Below, piece by piece: positions 24,431 through 36,588 of a stretch of 64,000 nucleotides of DNA. The translations under genes were made by a program, and so were the position numbers. The stretch is from NCBI RefSeq assembly GCF_019578655.1, contig NC_063265.1, positions 10,884,501 to 10,948,500 of the forward strand, in the 5' to 3' direction. The stretch is from Ricinus communis. Its lineage: Eukaryota; Streptophyta; Magnoliopsida; Malpighiales; Euphorbiaceae. How positions within the stretch are numbered: position 1 is the first letter of the stretch; each line of letters starts with the position of its first letter. The notes under the pieces were generated by a model that saw only the letters and a list, made by a program, of their open reading frames with translations, did not search any database and had not been told where the DNA came from.

Positions 24431-27400
24431 AAAAAACTCAAGTTAGGAGCTAAAGCTGAATGGAAGACCTGCTTGTTAGGAGGTCCAATTATCATTAAGA
24501 AAAGCAATCATAGAACTAAACTTTAGAAGCTAAAGAGCTGATATAATTACAATACAAATGAATTCATTTAGAAGATGAACATGCAACATATACCCAGAAT
24601 CAGAAATTGGAAACAAAACAAGCCAAACAAAAAAAGTAAGAACAAGACAAAATATAGAGAATTAAATAATTCACAGTTAAATCATGATTGGAGGAAAAAA
24701 AAAAAGTTCAGAGAAATAGCAAAACTGACCAGTTCTTATGAGAAAGCCACTGAGAATTCTAAGGCAAAAGAGAATCAATATCAAAGTGAGCCAACTTGGT
24801 ACCGAAGACAAGAAACAAATCCCTATGTAACAGAAATTAGAAACAGAAACACAGATTCAAACAAAAACAGTAGAGAGAGAGGACCTTTGTTTTGCTTTAT
24901 TTACAATAATAAAGTTTCAAAATTTTATTTTATTTTTTCTTTTGGTTTTGGACAGAGACACAATAGTATACAACAACAGTGCACGTTGGTTTTCAGACAA
25001 TTACAATATAAAAACATTAAAAACAAAAGTGGAACTCCACGCCGACAATGCCAAAAAGTCGGCTGTTGATACCGAAAGTTTAGAAAAGCAAAAACCAAAA
25101 GATGGCAAAAGAAAATAACTTTTGGGTTTTGTTTTGGCTTATTAATGAAGAAATCAACACAAAAGCAACAATTCCCGCTATAATTAACTGTCAATTCTCT
25201 TTTATTTAGAAAATAACCGCCAAGTCACAACCTAATAAAGCTCATTTATTTTAGAAAAAAAAGATATACACATTTTATTGTATGTGACAGATTATATTTT
25301 TGTCACCTAAATCAATTATGTAATATATATTTTAAAAAATTAAAAATCTGACTCATTTTATTATATTTTTTTATATTATTATGTGTGTATAAAATACTAA
25401 TCGACTTTAAAATTTAATATATAATTTATTTATCTTTTTCACTTAAAAAGCCTTACAGAAAAATAGGTAGGCTAGTTGTTGAGATAACTATTGGAAATTT
25501 CAGCTGAACGATTTTGACGGTTAAACTAAAGTAATTTGCTTAATTAGTTAATTAAAACCTTTATAAATTTATTCATGCTGTTAATTTGCTTAACTTCTTA
25601 TACTTTTCTCACGTTAAATGTTGAATAATTATTAAAAGAAAAATAGTGGAAGAAAAAAGCTTTAATACAAGAAATTGAAATTAATTAATTTTTCAAGGAG
25701 TTAATTAAGTTTATGAACATTAAAACACATATATTTTGAGCGAAAAATTAACCTCCAATTTTTCTGGTTTGTTTGTTTCTATGTTCTAAGAAATCCGAAA
25801 AGCGTTGACCAAGCTATTTGGCCTGATAGTTGTCGCCTTGGTACCATCTCCGCTTCTCTTTATTTCATAATTAGGAAAATAAAAGAAAAAAGTTTGTGCT
25901 ATTATTACAATTTTAGTATACGCTTAAGTCTACTAAATAATATCATTTAAAAGAAAATAAAAAATTGATATTAGTTCGATTATACATAGGATCATAAAAT
26001 TAAAATAATTATCTCATCGCAGTAAAAAATAAAATTAACTTTTATCCTGTTTTTAATATGTATTTATTTTACGTCAGATTTAGTGGTGTTTCCAAATCAT
26101 TTTCTATAAAATTAAAAAGATTAGAAAGTTATTGTGATAATATTAAAAATATTTAGGTTATTATTAAATGTCTATCATTATATTTACAGATATATTTTTT
26201 TATATAAATAGAATTCTACCTCTATAACATTTTACACCTATAAATAAGTGTTACAATCAATAGAATAATACACATAAATAAATATACATATATATACATA
26301 TACAGAAAAATTATTCTCATTTCTCTTTTTATTTATTTTATTTTTAATTTTTATTTTACAATACTCTTTATTTTTCTTTTTATTCATATTTCATAATAAA
26401 AATAATGTATTTGAAAATGCTTAAAAATAGAAATAATAACCTGTTATTTTCTCTATTTTATTTTTATTTAGTTTAAACTTTTAAATAAACAAATATCAAG
26501 GCTTTACAAAGATATAACTTTTGTCGTTTAATTATCTTGTATCAATTAAAATATTCATTGGATGCATGAAAAATACAAAAAGGCTATGGCCTTAAACAAG
26601 TTGGATCCAATCCAATAAATAAATAAATAAAATCCTAATTAACAAAGATGAACCCTAACCCTAATTTAAACATCATGATAATATAAAGATAGTAAACACT
26701 ATAGCAGTGACCATCATTCACCAAGAGCTATGTAGCATTTCTAATGGTACTATTTTTTAAAATAGTTTCGTTTATATAATAAAAAGTATTTCAAAAAATA
26801 TTTTAAATGTAAAAAGTAAAATTTTATTTTAAGTCCAATTAGTTTTTTTTTTATATTTTATTATAAGCCTAATTACTAATTAAATCCCGAAATTCACACT
26901 TTTTAATAATTTTATTTAAAATAAATATCTATACTTTTAATTTATTTTCAAAAACATTTTTTCAGTAACAATTTTTGAGATATTACAATTAGAAAAATAA
27001 CGTGCCAAGTCAATTTGGCTTACTGGCATAAAATTACTAAGTTAATAAAAAAATATTACATTTAGATGTAAAATATGCAAAAGAATACATATACATAAAA
27101 AATTTTATAATCTTATTCTTAAGTCTATGATAAATTATTTTTGTTGATTCATAATTATTATTCTTTTGGTAAAAATAATCGATTTTCTATATCTTTTTTT
27201 TTACTGTAAAACTTTAAAAATTATCATCAGAAAGTGTTTTTGAAAAAAATAAAAAAGATAAATATTTGTTTTAAAATTTTGAAACAATTGGATAAAATTA
27301 TTAAAAAGTATAAAGTTCAGAATTTAATTTGTAATTAGGTTTTTATTTTATAATATATATTTTTATAAATAATAATAAATTTTATTTTTTAAAAATTTTT

Positions 27401-29100
27401 ATTAACTGAAAAATTATAAATATCAATTTATAAAGTACATAAAAATTTATAATGCATTTGTAGTCTCATTTTATTTTATGAAATAACTCCTTATAGTAAA
27501 AAATTTAATATATATAAAGAAGTTTCTTAGAGATGCTCCAATCGATTTTTTATTCTTTAAATATGTAAATAATTGGAGAGCCAAATTTCATTTTTTATTT
27601 TAATTTTAACAAATGCATTACAAGATTTTATATATTTTATTAATTGATATTTTTAATTCTATTTTTGTATTAACAAAAGTTTAAAAAGAGTTTAAATTAT
27701 TAATGCTTAAAATCATAAAAAGAAAAATATATATAAAAAAAATCTATTGGTCTTAGAAATTATTTTTTATTTTTTATATTTAAATATTATTTATAATACT
27801 TTGTATTACATAAATTACGCCCAATAAATTAAAAGGTACCAATTATGGAGGCTCCAAAAGTATCTATTTATAACTAGATTAATGCTTGAAAAAATTGAGT
27901 TTAGAAAGCAATTCTAAGTTGTAGCATGAGAGGCTATAAAACCATGAACAATCCATAATTGAGGGATAGAGGAATGGGAAGCTTTCCCCTAAAAAGCTAT
28001 AAAGATTCAACCTGACTTCAACTACTAATACCCACCCTATTACAGATCCACAAGTTTATTAAAAATTCAATAACCAAACTCAGGTAAGCATTTAAAAAAG
28101 CCCTCATACACACTCTTATCTTTTATCTTTAAAGAATCTATCTTCAAGATCATATGAAGCATACAAAAAGGTTCATTTTATGGAGGTGAAAAACATCACA
28201 TAGGGAGTGTTTCTGCTCAAAACATCCATCTTAATTACATTATTGATTTCAAAATGTACATATTTTGTGGCAACTATGTGTTTGAGTAATCGTCGACCGT
28301 TTGAAAACAAGTAAGAGTCCGTCTGAAATCCTAAAAAAGAATATTATTTAAATTTTGAGTACTACTTTAGAGAAAAAATAAATAAAATAAATTTGATAAA
28401 AATTATTTATAAAGAAATTTATAGAAAAGCTATTAAATAATAAAAAAGTATCTCATTATTATACATTTGTTTCCGTGGTTGTGTTTACATTTCTTTTCTA
28501 ATTATCATACATTTTTCTAACTATAAATTAGCTAAATTATTTATAACTATTTGGAACTTGATTTGTTCGAGCTTGTTTATCGTAATTCTTTAGATGAATA
28601 AGCTAAATTTAAGCTAAAAAATAAAAATTAATTTATTAGTTATATGATTTGACTCATTTAGAAGTTTTTGAATTTATTTGTAAATAAATATTTTTAGACA
28701 AGGTGATTATAATCATATATTATATTTGTCTATAATAACTAATACAAGCTATATAAATTTACTTAAGAACAAAATTAAAAGTTCTTATTCAGTATACTAT
28801 ATTTCATAATACATTTTTTATTTTTTCAGTGAATAATTTTAATTTATTAATTTATATTTTATTATTTTAAACTCAATTTAATTTTGCTTAGAATCATGCA
28901 CTGTAAAACAAAATGTTTAATTTGACTTAGCTTATTTAAATATTTTGAATAATTGTGTTTCATATGAGGAAAGGAGAAAAAGAAAAAAGTCTCTTATATT
29001 TTGTAGAAGAAAAATAAAAAGAGACCCAAAAAGAAAATAATGATAATTCCAAAAGAACCCAAAACAAAAAACGCCCTTGAAAAACATGAATGACATAAAT
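23568..29100. other. Intergenic DNA between MYOB and MUSTANG genes
   Basis: The MYOB promoter and leader lie at the left end and the MUSTANG promoter at the right end, so the two genes are divergent. The stretch holds a 31-base A run (about 24398-24428) and long AT-rich DNA at 25.2-28.9 kb. Open frames at 24575-25194 are low-complexity Asn/Lys-rich chance frames. No further gene was seen. Confidence 0.55.
24398..24428. repeat. Homopolymer run of 31 A
   Basis: An uninterrupted run of A, followed by G and six more A. It could mark the tail of an old retroposed sequence, but no coding or SINE-like body was recognised upstream of it. Confidence 0.9.
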
Positions 29101-29523
29101 ACCCCTTTTTCTCTCTAATCATCAAAGTCTGTATTTCCTTTCTCAACCCTCGCCACCCTACACTCCCTCTTCTGCCCTTCTCTCTAATTTCCCAATCAAA
29201 CCCTTTCCTCTTCCTTACCCTTCTCTCCTCTTTTTCTTTTCCGATCTTCTCCTCATAATCTTTTACCCGCCTTTTTTTAAATTGTCGTTTTTTTCTTCAT
29301 TCCTCTATTTCCTTTTTAAATAACAATCGGCAAAATAAAAATCCCTAATTCAATTTCTCTACCACGATCCGTACTCTGTCCTGTAATTGTAGTCGTACCT
29401 TGTCTGAACCATACTTATGTAATTTCAGTTCAGATTTTCTGGTTTTGGTTGTTAAAGGTTGTTCTTTCTGGAGGTTATGTTGTGGGTTTAAAGCTAGGGT
29501 TTTGGTTGCTTTTTTATGCCAAG

Positions 29524-30329
29524 GTAACTTCTTTTAGTGTTCTGAAATGTCTTTATGTAGTTTTGTTCAGTCCCCATTTCCTCCTGTTGTTTATTTAGCT
29601 ATTTTGTTAGGTTTTGATTGATTAATGGTGTGTTTTTGTTACTGTTTGAAATTCGTTCTCTGTAGTTGGTTTTGCCTAATAGCTGTGGAAGTGAATGCTT
29701 TGCTAGAAAATTTCATATTCATTTGTATGTAATTGTAGCTAAAGTTATGGTTCTGCATTTGTATTTTAGTTATTCGTTGTTCCGGTCCTGCACTTTCTCC
29801 ATTTTTTCATTGGTCAATGAGTTATTTGGCATCGGGTGGCTCATAAAGTAAGAGTAGAAGTGAGAAAATGCCTAAACTTGAATTTCATTTCTTTTGGTTT
29901 GTCATTTAGAAAGCGAAGTGAAAATACGAGTTAAGCTGCTTTATTTTGTTTCCTAGTTTTGGTATCAAAATGATAATTGGTTGATTGATGGATGTGGTAA
30001 CCATGCTGATTCTGAGAAATGTGACAAGATATGCGTATGTGCATGATGGCTAGTGAGCTTTTTGTTCTTGGATAGTATAGGAGAAAGTGGTACTGACAGA
30101 TTTCTTCCCCCCTTGGATAAGATCAGTGTTCTAAAATTGATCACTTGTGGCAGGGGCCCATAGTTTCAAAATGTAATTTGATCAGGAACTACTGAGACTT
30201 AATTTTTCAGTTTGGCTTTATTTTATTTAAGTACTTTTTTCCCAAGCCATGTCTGGCTTTATGCACTGTATATGGATGTCAAAGATGTGTATTGAACTCT
30301 TAAAGTTACAGTTTTATTTTGCTTGGCAG
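29524..30329 (+). other. Probable 5' leader intron of the MUSTANG gene
   Basis: Donor AAG/GTAACT at 29523-29524 and acceptor TTGGCAG/GC at 30329-30330. The pyrimidine-rich DNA at about 29105-29330 looks like the first untranslated exon and promoter-proximal region. The ATG of the coding exon follows the acceptor by about 120 bases. Transcript evidence is needed, since no coding frame tests this intron. Confidence 0.5.
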
Positions 30330-30447
30330 GCATGTGGTAGTACTGCAGAAGGATCAGTATTGTTGACATCAATTTTGTTAAATTAGTGGTTTGTTCTGGG
30401 GGGCTGAATTATTAAGATTTTTTGACAAATCAGGATCGGCTTATGCA

Positions 30448-32700
30448 ATGGCAAACCATGATTTGATACTTGGACAAAGTCACAATTTAGGGCTTAGGCA
30501 GAATCAACAATTGGTCTTAGAGCATAATCACAATTTGGGTCTGGGCCAGAATCATGATCTGGAATTGGGTCAAGCACATGAACATCATTTGGGTTTGGGG
30601 CAGACCCATGACCATGATCTGGGTTTAGGACATCCCCATGACCATGAATTGGATCTGGGACAGAGCGATGACCATGAAGGGGATGCTGTTCATAGCTATG
30701 CGCATGAGAACGATTTAGGTATGGATCGCAAACCGGATGCTGGTGAACATGAGTTGGCCCTTCCACAGAACCACGAGTTAGCTTTATCAGAGAACAATGT
30801 ATTGGCTGTTTCAGAGCACCAAGAACTTGATGAGAACCTCGAACTAGCTGTGGACCAGAGCCAGGAAATGAGCATGGAACCTGGTCAGGATTTGTCCATT
30901 GACCACTCCCAGTATGCAGTCCATTCTCCTGTCATTCAGGCTCGTACCCTGGCTATAGCCCCTAATTATGAGCTATCAGTTGGGCAAGAATTTCCAGATG
31001 TCATCAGCTGCCGCAGGGCATTGAGGGATACAGCCATTGCTCTTCACTTTGAAATGCAGACTATAAAATCGGACAAGACTCGTTTTACAGCTAAATGTGC
31101 CAGTGAGGGATGTCCCTGGCGAATACATGCGGCAAAGTTGCCAGGGGTTCCGACTTTCACCATCAGGACCATCCATGAGACCCATACTTGTGGAGGTATT
31201 GCTCATCTTGGCCACCAACAAGCCTCAGTTCAGTGGGTTGCGAACTCAGTGGAGCAACGGCTTAAGGAGAACCCTAATTACAAGCCAAAGGAGATCTTGG
31301 AAGAGATCCACCGGGTACATGGTATCACTTTATCATACAAGCAAGCTTGGAGAGGCAAGGAGCGCATTATGGCTGCCATGCGTGGATCTTTCGAAGAAGG
31401 GTATCGCTTGCTTCCGCAGTATTGTGATCAGATTAAACGGACAAACCCTGGGAGTATTGCATCTGTGTATGGAAACCCAACAGATAATTGCTTCCAGCGT
31501 CTCTTCATCTCATTTCAGGCATCAATTTACGGTTTTCTAAATGCTTGCCGACCCCTCCTTGGACTTGATAGGACATTTTTGAAAAGTAAGTATTTGGGTA
31601 CTTTGCTGCTTGCTACCGGCTTTGATGGGGATGGTGCTCTTTTTCCTTTGGCATTTGGTGTTGTTGATGAGGAAAATGATGAAAATTGGATGTGGTTTCT
31701 GTCTGAACTCCATAACCTCCTTGAGATTAATACAGAAAACATGCCAAGGCTTACAATTTTGTCAGACCGGCAAAAAGGCATTGTTGATGGAGTGGAAACA
31801 AATTTTCCAACTGCTTTTCATGGATTTTGCATGCGTCACTTGAGTGAAAGTTTCCGTAAAGAGTTTAATAACACAATGCTTGTCAACCTTCTATGGGAAG
31901 CTGCTCATGCTCTGACTGTCATTGAATTTGAGGCTAAAATTCTAGAGATTGAAGAGATATCACAAGATGCTGCATATTGGATACGAAGAATTCCACCTCG
32001 GTTGTGGGCGACGGCTTATTTTGAAGGGACTCGATTTGGGCATTTGACAGCTAATATTGTTGAAGCATTGAATAGTTGGATATTGGAAGCCTCTGGTCTT
32101 CCAATAATTCAGATGATGGAATGCATTAGGAGGCAACTAATGACTTGGTTTAATGAACGTCGAGAGACCAGCATGCAGTGGACATCAATACTTGTGCCTT
32201 CTGCTGAGAGGCGTGTTGCAGAGGCACTTGAGCGTGCACACACTTATCAGGTGCTTCGTGCAAATGAAGCTGAGTTTGAGGTTATCTCTCATGAAGGAAC
32301 ACATATTGTGGACATTAGAAACCGATGTTGTCATTGCAGGGGATGGCAGCTGTATGGCTTGCCCTGTGCACATGCAGTGGCAGCACTTCTCTCTTGCAGG
32401 CAGAATGTGCATCGGTTCACTGAGAGTTGTTTTACTGTAGCAACATATCGAAAAACATACTCGCAAACTATTCATCCAATTCCAGATAAAAGTCTCTGGA
32501 AAGAGTTGTCGGAAGGTGACCCAAATTTTAACAAGAATGTTGAGGTTATCATTAATCCACCCAAATCACTTCGTCCGCCTGGTCGACCAAGAAAGAAACG
32601 AGTCCGAGCAGAAGACCGTGGCCGTGTGAAGCGAGTTGTGCATTGTAGTCGCTGCAACCAAACAGGCCATTTTAGAACAACATGTGCGGCACCCATCTAA
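30448..32700 (+). CDS. MUG: MUSTANG-type domesticated Mutator transposase
   Basis: A plant gene family derived from a MULE transposase, whose members act in growth and flowering and no longer transpose. One intact coding exon gives 750 aa, starting at MANHDLILGQS; upstream in-frame codons lack an ATG. Residues 1-165 are a low-complexity His/Asp/Gly/Leu repeat (GQTHDHDLGLGHPHDHELDL). About 182-250 is the MuDR N-terminal zinc region (CASEGCPWRIHA and HETHTC). About 350-560 is the transposase core, with candidate DDE residues Asp374 (LLGLDRTFLK), Asp440 (ILSDRQKG) and Glu539 (NIVEALNSW). The SWIM zinc finger is at about 628-651 (CCHCRGW...LPCAHAV). An AT-hook-like PGRPRKKR lies near 710-717 and a CCHC knuckle, CSRCNQTGHFRTTC, at about 733-746. 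No terminal inverted repeats were noticed in its flanks. Position next to FLK matches Arabidopsis MUG1 (At3g04605), from memory. Confidence 0.9.
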   Translation: MANHDLILGQSHNLGLRQNQQLVLEHNHNLGLGQNHDLELGQAHEHHLGLGQTHDHDLGLGHPHDHELDLGQSDDHEGDAVHSYAHENDLGMDRKPDAGEHELALPQNHELALSENNVLAVSEHQELDENLELAVDQSQEMSMEPGQDLSIDHSQYAVHSPVIQARTLAIAPNYELSVGQEFPDVISCRRALRDTAIALHFEMQTIKSDKTRFTAKCASEGCPWRIHAAKLPGVPTFTIRTIHETHTCGGIAHLGHQQASVQWVANSVEQRLKENPNYKPKEILEEIHRVHGITLSYKQAWRGKERIMAAMRGSFEEGYRLLPQYCDQIKRTNPGSIASVYGNPTDNCFQRLFISFQASIYGFLNACRPLLGLDRTFLKSKYLGTLLLATGFDGDGALFPLAFGVVDEENDENWMWFLSELHNLLEINTENMPRLTILSDRQKGIVDGVETNFPTAFHGFCMRHLSESFRKEFNNTMLVNLLWEAAHALTVIEFEAKILEIEEISQDAAYWIRRIPPRLWATAYFEGTRFGHLTANIVEALNSWILEASGLPIIQMMECIRRQLMTWFNERRETSMQWTSILVPSAERRVAEALERAHTYQVLRANEAEFEVISHEGTHIVDIRNRCCHCRGWQLYGLPCAHAVAALLSCRQNVHRFTESCFTVATYRKTYSQTIHPIPDKSLWKELSEGDPNFNKNVEVIINPPKSLRPPGRPRKKRVRAEDRGRVKRVVHCSRCNQTGHFRTTCAAPI
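30496..30720 (+). repeat. His/Asp-rich coding repeat in the MUSTANG N-terminus
   Basis: About five imperfect units of roughly 30 bases encode pieces like GQNHDLEL, GQAHEHHLGL, GQTHDHDLGL and GHPHDHELDL. The units are divergent at the DNA level, so the expansion is old. The spacing keeps His-Asp-His clusters ten residues apart. Confidence 0.85.
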
Positions 32701-33500
32701 TTTGCAGCTGTTAAAATGTTTTAACAGCCATTGTATTTGGTCCCCTTTGTGCAAAAGTTTTTTTTTAGGTTTGTAGTATTCTTGTAGTTTCTAATAGTTA
32801 TTAGCCTGCAGGTAGAAGCTTTACTTGTTTTCTTTGACGGTCAGGCAATTTAAGTTCACGGTCCTCAATCCAGTATGGATGATTGAATCCTTTATGAATG
32901 ATGACCTCAATAATACAATGTTATGGAGGATGCATTTGTAATTGCAGCTTTCAGTATCTAGATAGTTAACCTCTGCTGTATGAGAATTTTAATTGACAAT
33001 CTCTCTCTGTATCTCGACTCTGTTATATCTTCATATGATAGACACAATGTTTCTGCATCATGCACCAAATAACCGAATAGAATGAAGCTTTCTCTGTATA
33101 AGGTTGTGGATTTGATCAAGTGATTCTAATTAGCAAGGCAACTCAAGGTAACCGTTATAAATTCCACTGGCTTCCAAGTTGCACAATGCTGGTTCTTTAT
33201 CGGGACATAGGTTTATATATGGATAAAAAATGAAAAACAGATAGAAAAGGAAGAAAACAAAGTACCACGTATGGCAGATTCATGAAGTATTTGTCTTAAG
33301 TGCCTAAGCACATATTTCCAAAAAAATAAAAGGATGAAATTTCCTTTTGTAAGACATTTTATTAATCCTTCAATGAACTATAGCCCTATCTATACAGCCA
33401 TAGAGCAGTGTGTGTTAGAAACATATGAATCATAATACAAACTCGGAACTCTTGAACTTCTCCCCACAGGGAAAAGAACTTATTGAACTGCACAAGTTCT
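32701..33500. other. 3' flank of the MUSTANG gene
   Basis: Contains the 3' untranslated region; an AATAAT at about 32908 may serve in polyadenylation. Beyond it is non-coding DNA up to the end of the ankyrin pseudogene on the other strand. Confidence 0.5.
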
Positions 33501-33514
33501 CCTCGCAAATTTAT

Positions 33515-35600
33515 TCAATAGCTATAATGCCCTGGAAACCAAAGTAGAAACAACCAATTGAGAGAACTGCGATGGCCAGCCCAGTGGAATTGGCTAGCAC
33601 TGACGGCATATCTAGTGAGCGTTACTGTGAAATTTGTTGTGAATGCAAGGAGCCCATGCTTCCGACCAATGAAGTAAAACAATGAAGATACAGTGGGACA
33701 CTTGATAAACAAAATGCTAAGATATTAGTTGTAACAAATGCTTTGAAAGATGCCTTCTTTTGCTCAGAATCGCCACACCCGCATCAGGACCATCGCTTCT
33801 GTAACAACCTGGTGTGGTGAAAGCTGCTGCAGATGAGGCTGGCTATGAGAGTTGTTACCAAGCAAATTGATGATGGCTCCCTTCTCTTGCAGGATCTATT
33901 CTCAACTCTGCAAGTTGCTCATTCCCTGAATTGCAACTCTCCCTGTTTGTTGCGGTCGCTCACTTCCACTTGTCTCAGTGGACTGTATCTTTTACCTCTT
34001 AAGCACTCCTTCCGTACTTGCTAAGCCACCAGAATTTACAATGTGTAAAGTCATCCAAGCCTGTAATTGTTTCAAACAATTTAAATCTGGAAATACTATT
34101 ACATGCAACATATTCATTCTTCATCGAGGACCTAATCAATCTCTCAATAGCAGAAGTTAAGGGGGTACTACCTTAAAATAGTATTTATCTGTATCTGACA
34201 TCATAAATGTCCACAACACTAAGACCTTTGTTGGTGATCGTCTTGTTTATCCTTTCATCATTAACCAGCAATTTATATAGTATCCCCGGGAAGTAGCTAG
34301 ATGTTTCCTTCATTATCTTGCTGATACAGAAGATCCTCGGAAACCAGGTCTAGGAAAACCTTCGCTACGTTAATCTTTTGGTTCTCAACTGCAACATGAA
34401 GAGCTGTCTGCCCTCTATTGTCTTGCAAATCCCAAATATCCTGACAAGTTGCAACCATCGCTAGCAGCACTGCAGTGTGACCTTTTGTAGCCAAATGAAC
34501 AGCAGTCATGCCCTCTTTGCTTTGAAGGGAAGCAACGGAATTGTCAGCTGACAGAAACTGATCCACGATATCCAGCTCACCCAGGTTTGCTCCAAAGTTG
34601 TAGGCTTCTGAGGTTGCAGGTTGGCATTTTTCCATTAACTGCTTAATCAAGGCCAACCATGGAAGAGAAAAACTATATGACCATAAAAGAAGGGTAAAAT
34701 CATTGAATGCATGAATAAACTAACAATGAGAAGGGTGATGCTATTGCAGTATAGACTTTATAGCCTCCTCTTCCTCTAGGTAACAATTTAAAAAGGATCC
34801 CAAGGAGGAGCAAATATCTTGAAGCAAGTGCACTTACTTGTACCTATTGGCTGATGAGGTGGAAAATGTTAGTGCCCATTTCAAGCTGTGACTAGTAAAC
34901 TTGAATGACTAGTTGGAAAGATAAAAGATAGGGTTCCAGCTCCTCTGCCTGAAAGATAGGATGTATCTTGCGGATAGAGGGCATCCATAAAATTAAAATG
35001 GTTATTGCCTGGTAGGTAATAGATGCTCCAGTGTTACCTTCAGGACTTGGGAGCGAATAACAGCCGGATGCAAGGCATTCATGTTATTCCTTCCCTGGAC
35101 AGAACAAACTGGAGTTGTTTCGAAGATATAGCAAAGAAATTCTCATATGCCTCATATCAACTGCAAGAAACAGGGGAATTCCCCTGCATTATTAGCGAAC
35201 GTAACCAATTTTGGATCCCTCTGAATCAGTAACTCCACCGCTTCAAAGTGACAATTTCGTGCAACGTCATGGAATGCTGTGTTGTTCTCCACATTCACCA
35301 TCCTCACTAGTCTTTAGTTGGCTTCAAGTTCAAGCCTTTCAGCACACCCGTAGTTGATCAAGACTTACTTGCATCAAGATTGGGGCGGCTAGCCTAGCTG
35401 CAGTATGCAAGGGGGTGTCGCCTTTAGAAGTCTTTTGACACACGAGTGGTGGCTGCATGTTCATTATCATTTCTGCAATTTCCATCCTGCCAAACTTTGT
35501 TTCAACATGAATGAACTATGGTGTCTCTTTGACACGTTAAAGCGTGCAAGTTCGCTGAAGAAATTCTGATCTCCATATTTCGCTGCCTGGTATGATCCAT
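33515..35600 (-). pseudogene. Ankyrin-repeat/PGG-domain membrane protein pseudogene (ACD6/ITN1 type)
   Basis: Reading right to left, pieces of one ankyrin-PGG protein appear in the right order but in shifting frames. The N-terminus is YQAAKYGDQNFFSELARFN (near 35590). Then come FGRMEIAEMIMNMQPPLVCQ and GDTPLHTAARL, NVENNTAFHDVARNCHFEAV, NNMNALHPAVIRSQV (near 35060), and a 120-codon open piece at 34297-34656 with EGMTAVHLATKGHT and NRGQTALHVAVENQK. After that the frame breaks, and LVNDERINKTITNKGLSVVD follows in another. Near 33.7-33.85 kb the PGG part appears as LVTTLIA, GYRSDGPDAGVAILSK and, again shifted, ASFKAFVTTNILAFCLSSV. At least five frame changes or stops are visible. The family normally sits in membranes and acts in defence or stress signalling. 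Confidence 0.85.
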
Positions 35601-36588
35601 ACTCTTATCAAATACAATGTTTCCTCGAGGCTAATCAGTAATATGAGTTTCTGGCGTGTATAATGCCTGCTTTTCTTGATTAAATTTTATAGGCGGCTGC
35701 ATATGAGACGATAGCAATGATAGTCGCCACTAACATGTTGGTAAGAGTCATGTTCCTCGGATAGCTATTTGATAAAAATAAATCTTCTTCTGCAGGTCTT
35801 GCCCTCTTTCATTCTCCATTCCCATACTCTTCGTCCTTTTTATCTTTTTGTTTTTTTCATGTTGTAAATTAATCCTTCTTTCCAGGTCTTATGGGCTCAC
35901 CAACATATCAATTTTAGGCAATGCTACTAGTAATCACCCCAGTGGATAGCAAAAGAAAGCAGTTAAATTGCTTTCCTCTCACATAAAGCCTACCCTGCGC
36001 GTTTTGCAGTTCTAGTCGCTCAAATCTAAAACATGCAACAATTTAACCACATCTGAGTCACGGCAAACATAGTCACGACTCCACGTGATCAGAACCATTC
36101 AAAAGAACAGATTAACTAAGCCAATACCAATTCTGTCTTTACTTTTACTACAATGGTTGGACGGACACCAAATGTCGAACTCACAACTTACTAGGCTTAT
36201 GGCCTGCCTGAAATTCAATTGAAGAACAAACAGAAAAGAAAACACTCCACTGAACTAGCTACCAGCCAAATATGCCCAAAACATACCAGTTATGAATCAC
36301 ATGTTGAAAACTGAGGTAATGGAGCAAAACCAAAAAAACGAGAGCAGAGGATCTCATATAGAACTGTCCAACAAAGTTTGTGAAGGAAATCCAAAATAGT
36401 GTCGGCAACCCTATGGTTAGCCTAATGCACACAACAAATCTAACATATGTGAATTCTAACGAAGAATCTAGCAGAGCAAAATACAACATTCAATATGTCC
36501 TTAGATAATTATTCAGTGATTCTAACTACTAAATTGGATATCATTACATAGTCTCAATGATGACCAAACCGAACTCAAAGGGTTCTGC
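35601..36588. other. Non-coding DNA between ankyrin pseudogene and FLK 3' end
   Basis: No coding signal was seen. The right part should contain the FLK 3' untranslated region, with polyadenylation at an undefined point below 36589. Confidence 0.5.

Noticed and set aside
24575..25069. 164-codon Asn/Lys-rich plus-strand open frame upstream of MYOB
   Set aside because: Its composition reflects A-rich DNA, no domain is present, and it most likely overlaps the MYOB leader or promoter on the other strand.
26645..26665. Telomere-type repeat (AACCCTAACCCTAA)
   Set aside because: Only two units are present, far from any gene start found, so it is neither a telomere remnant nor a supported regulatory site.
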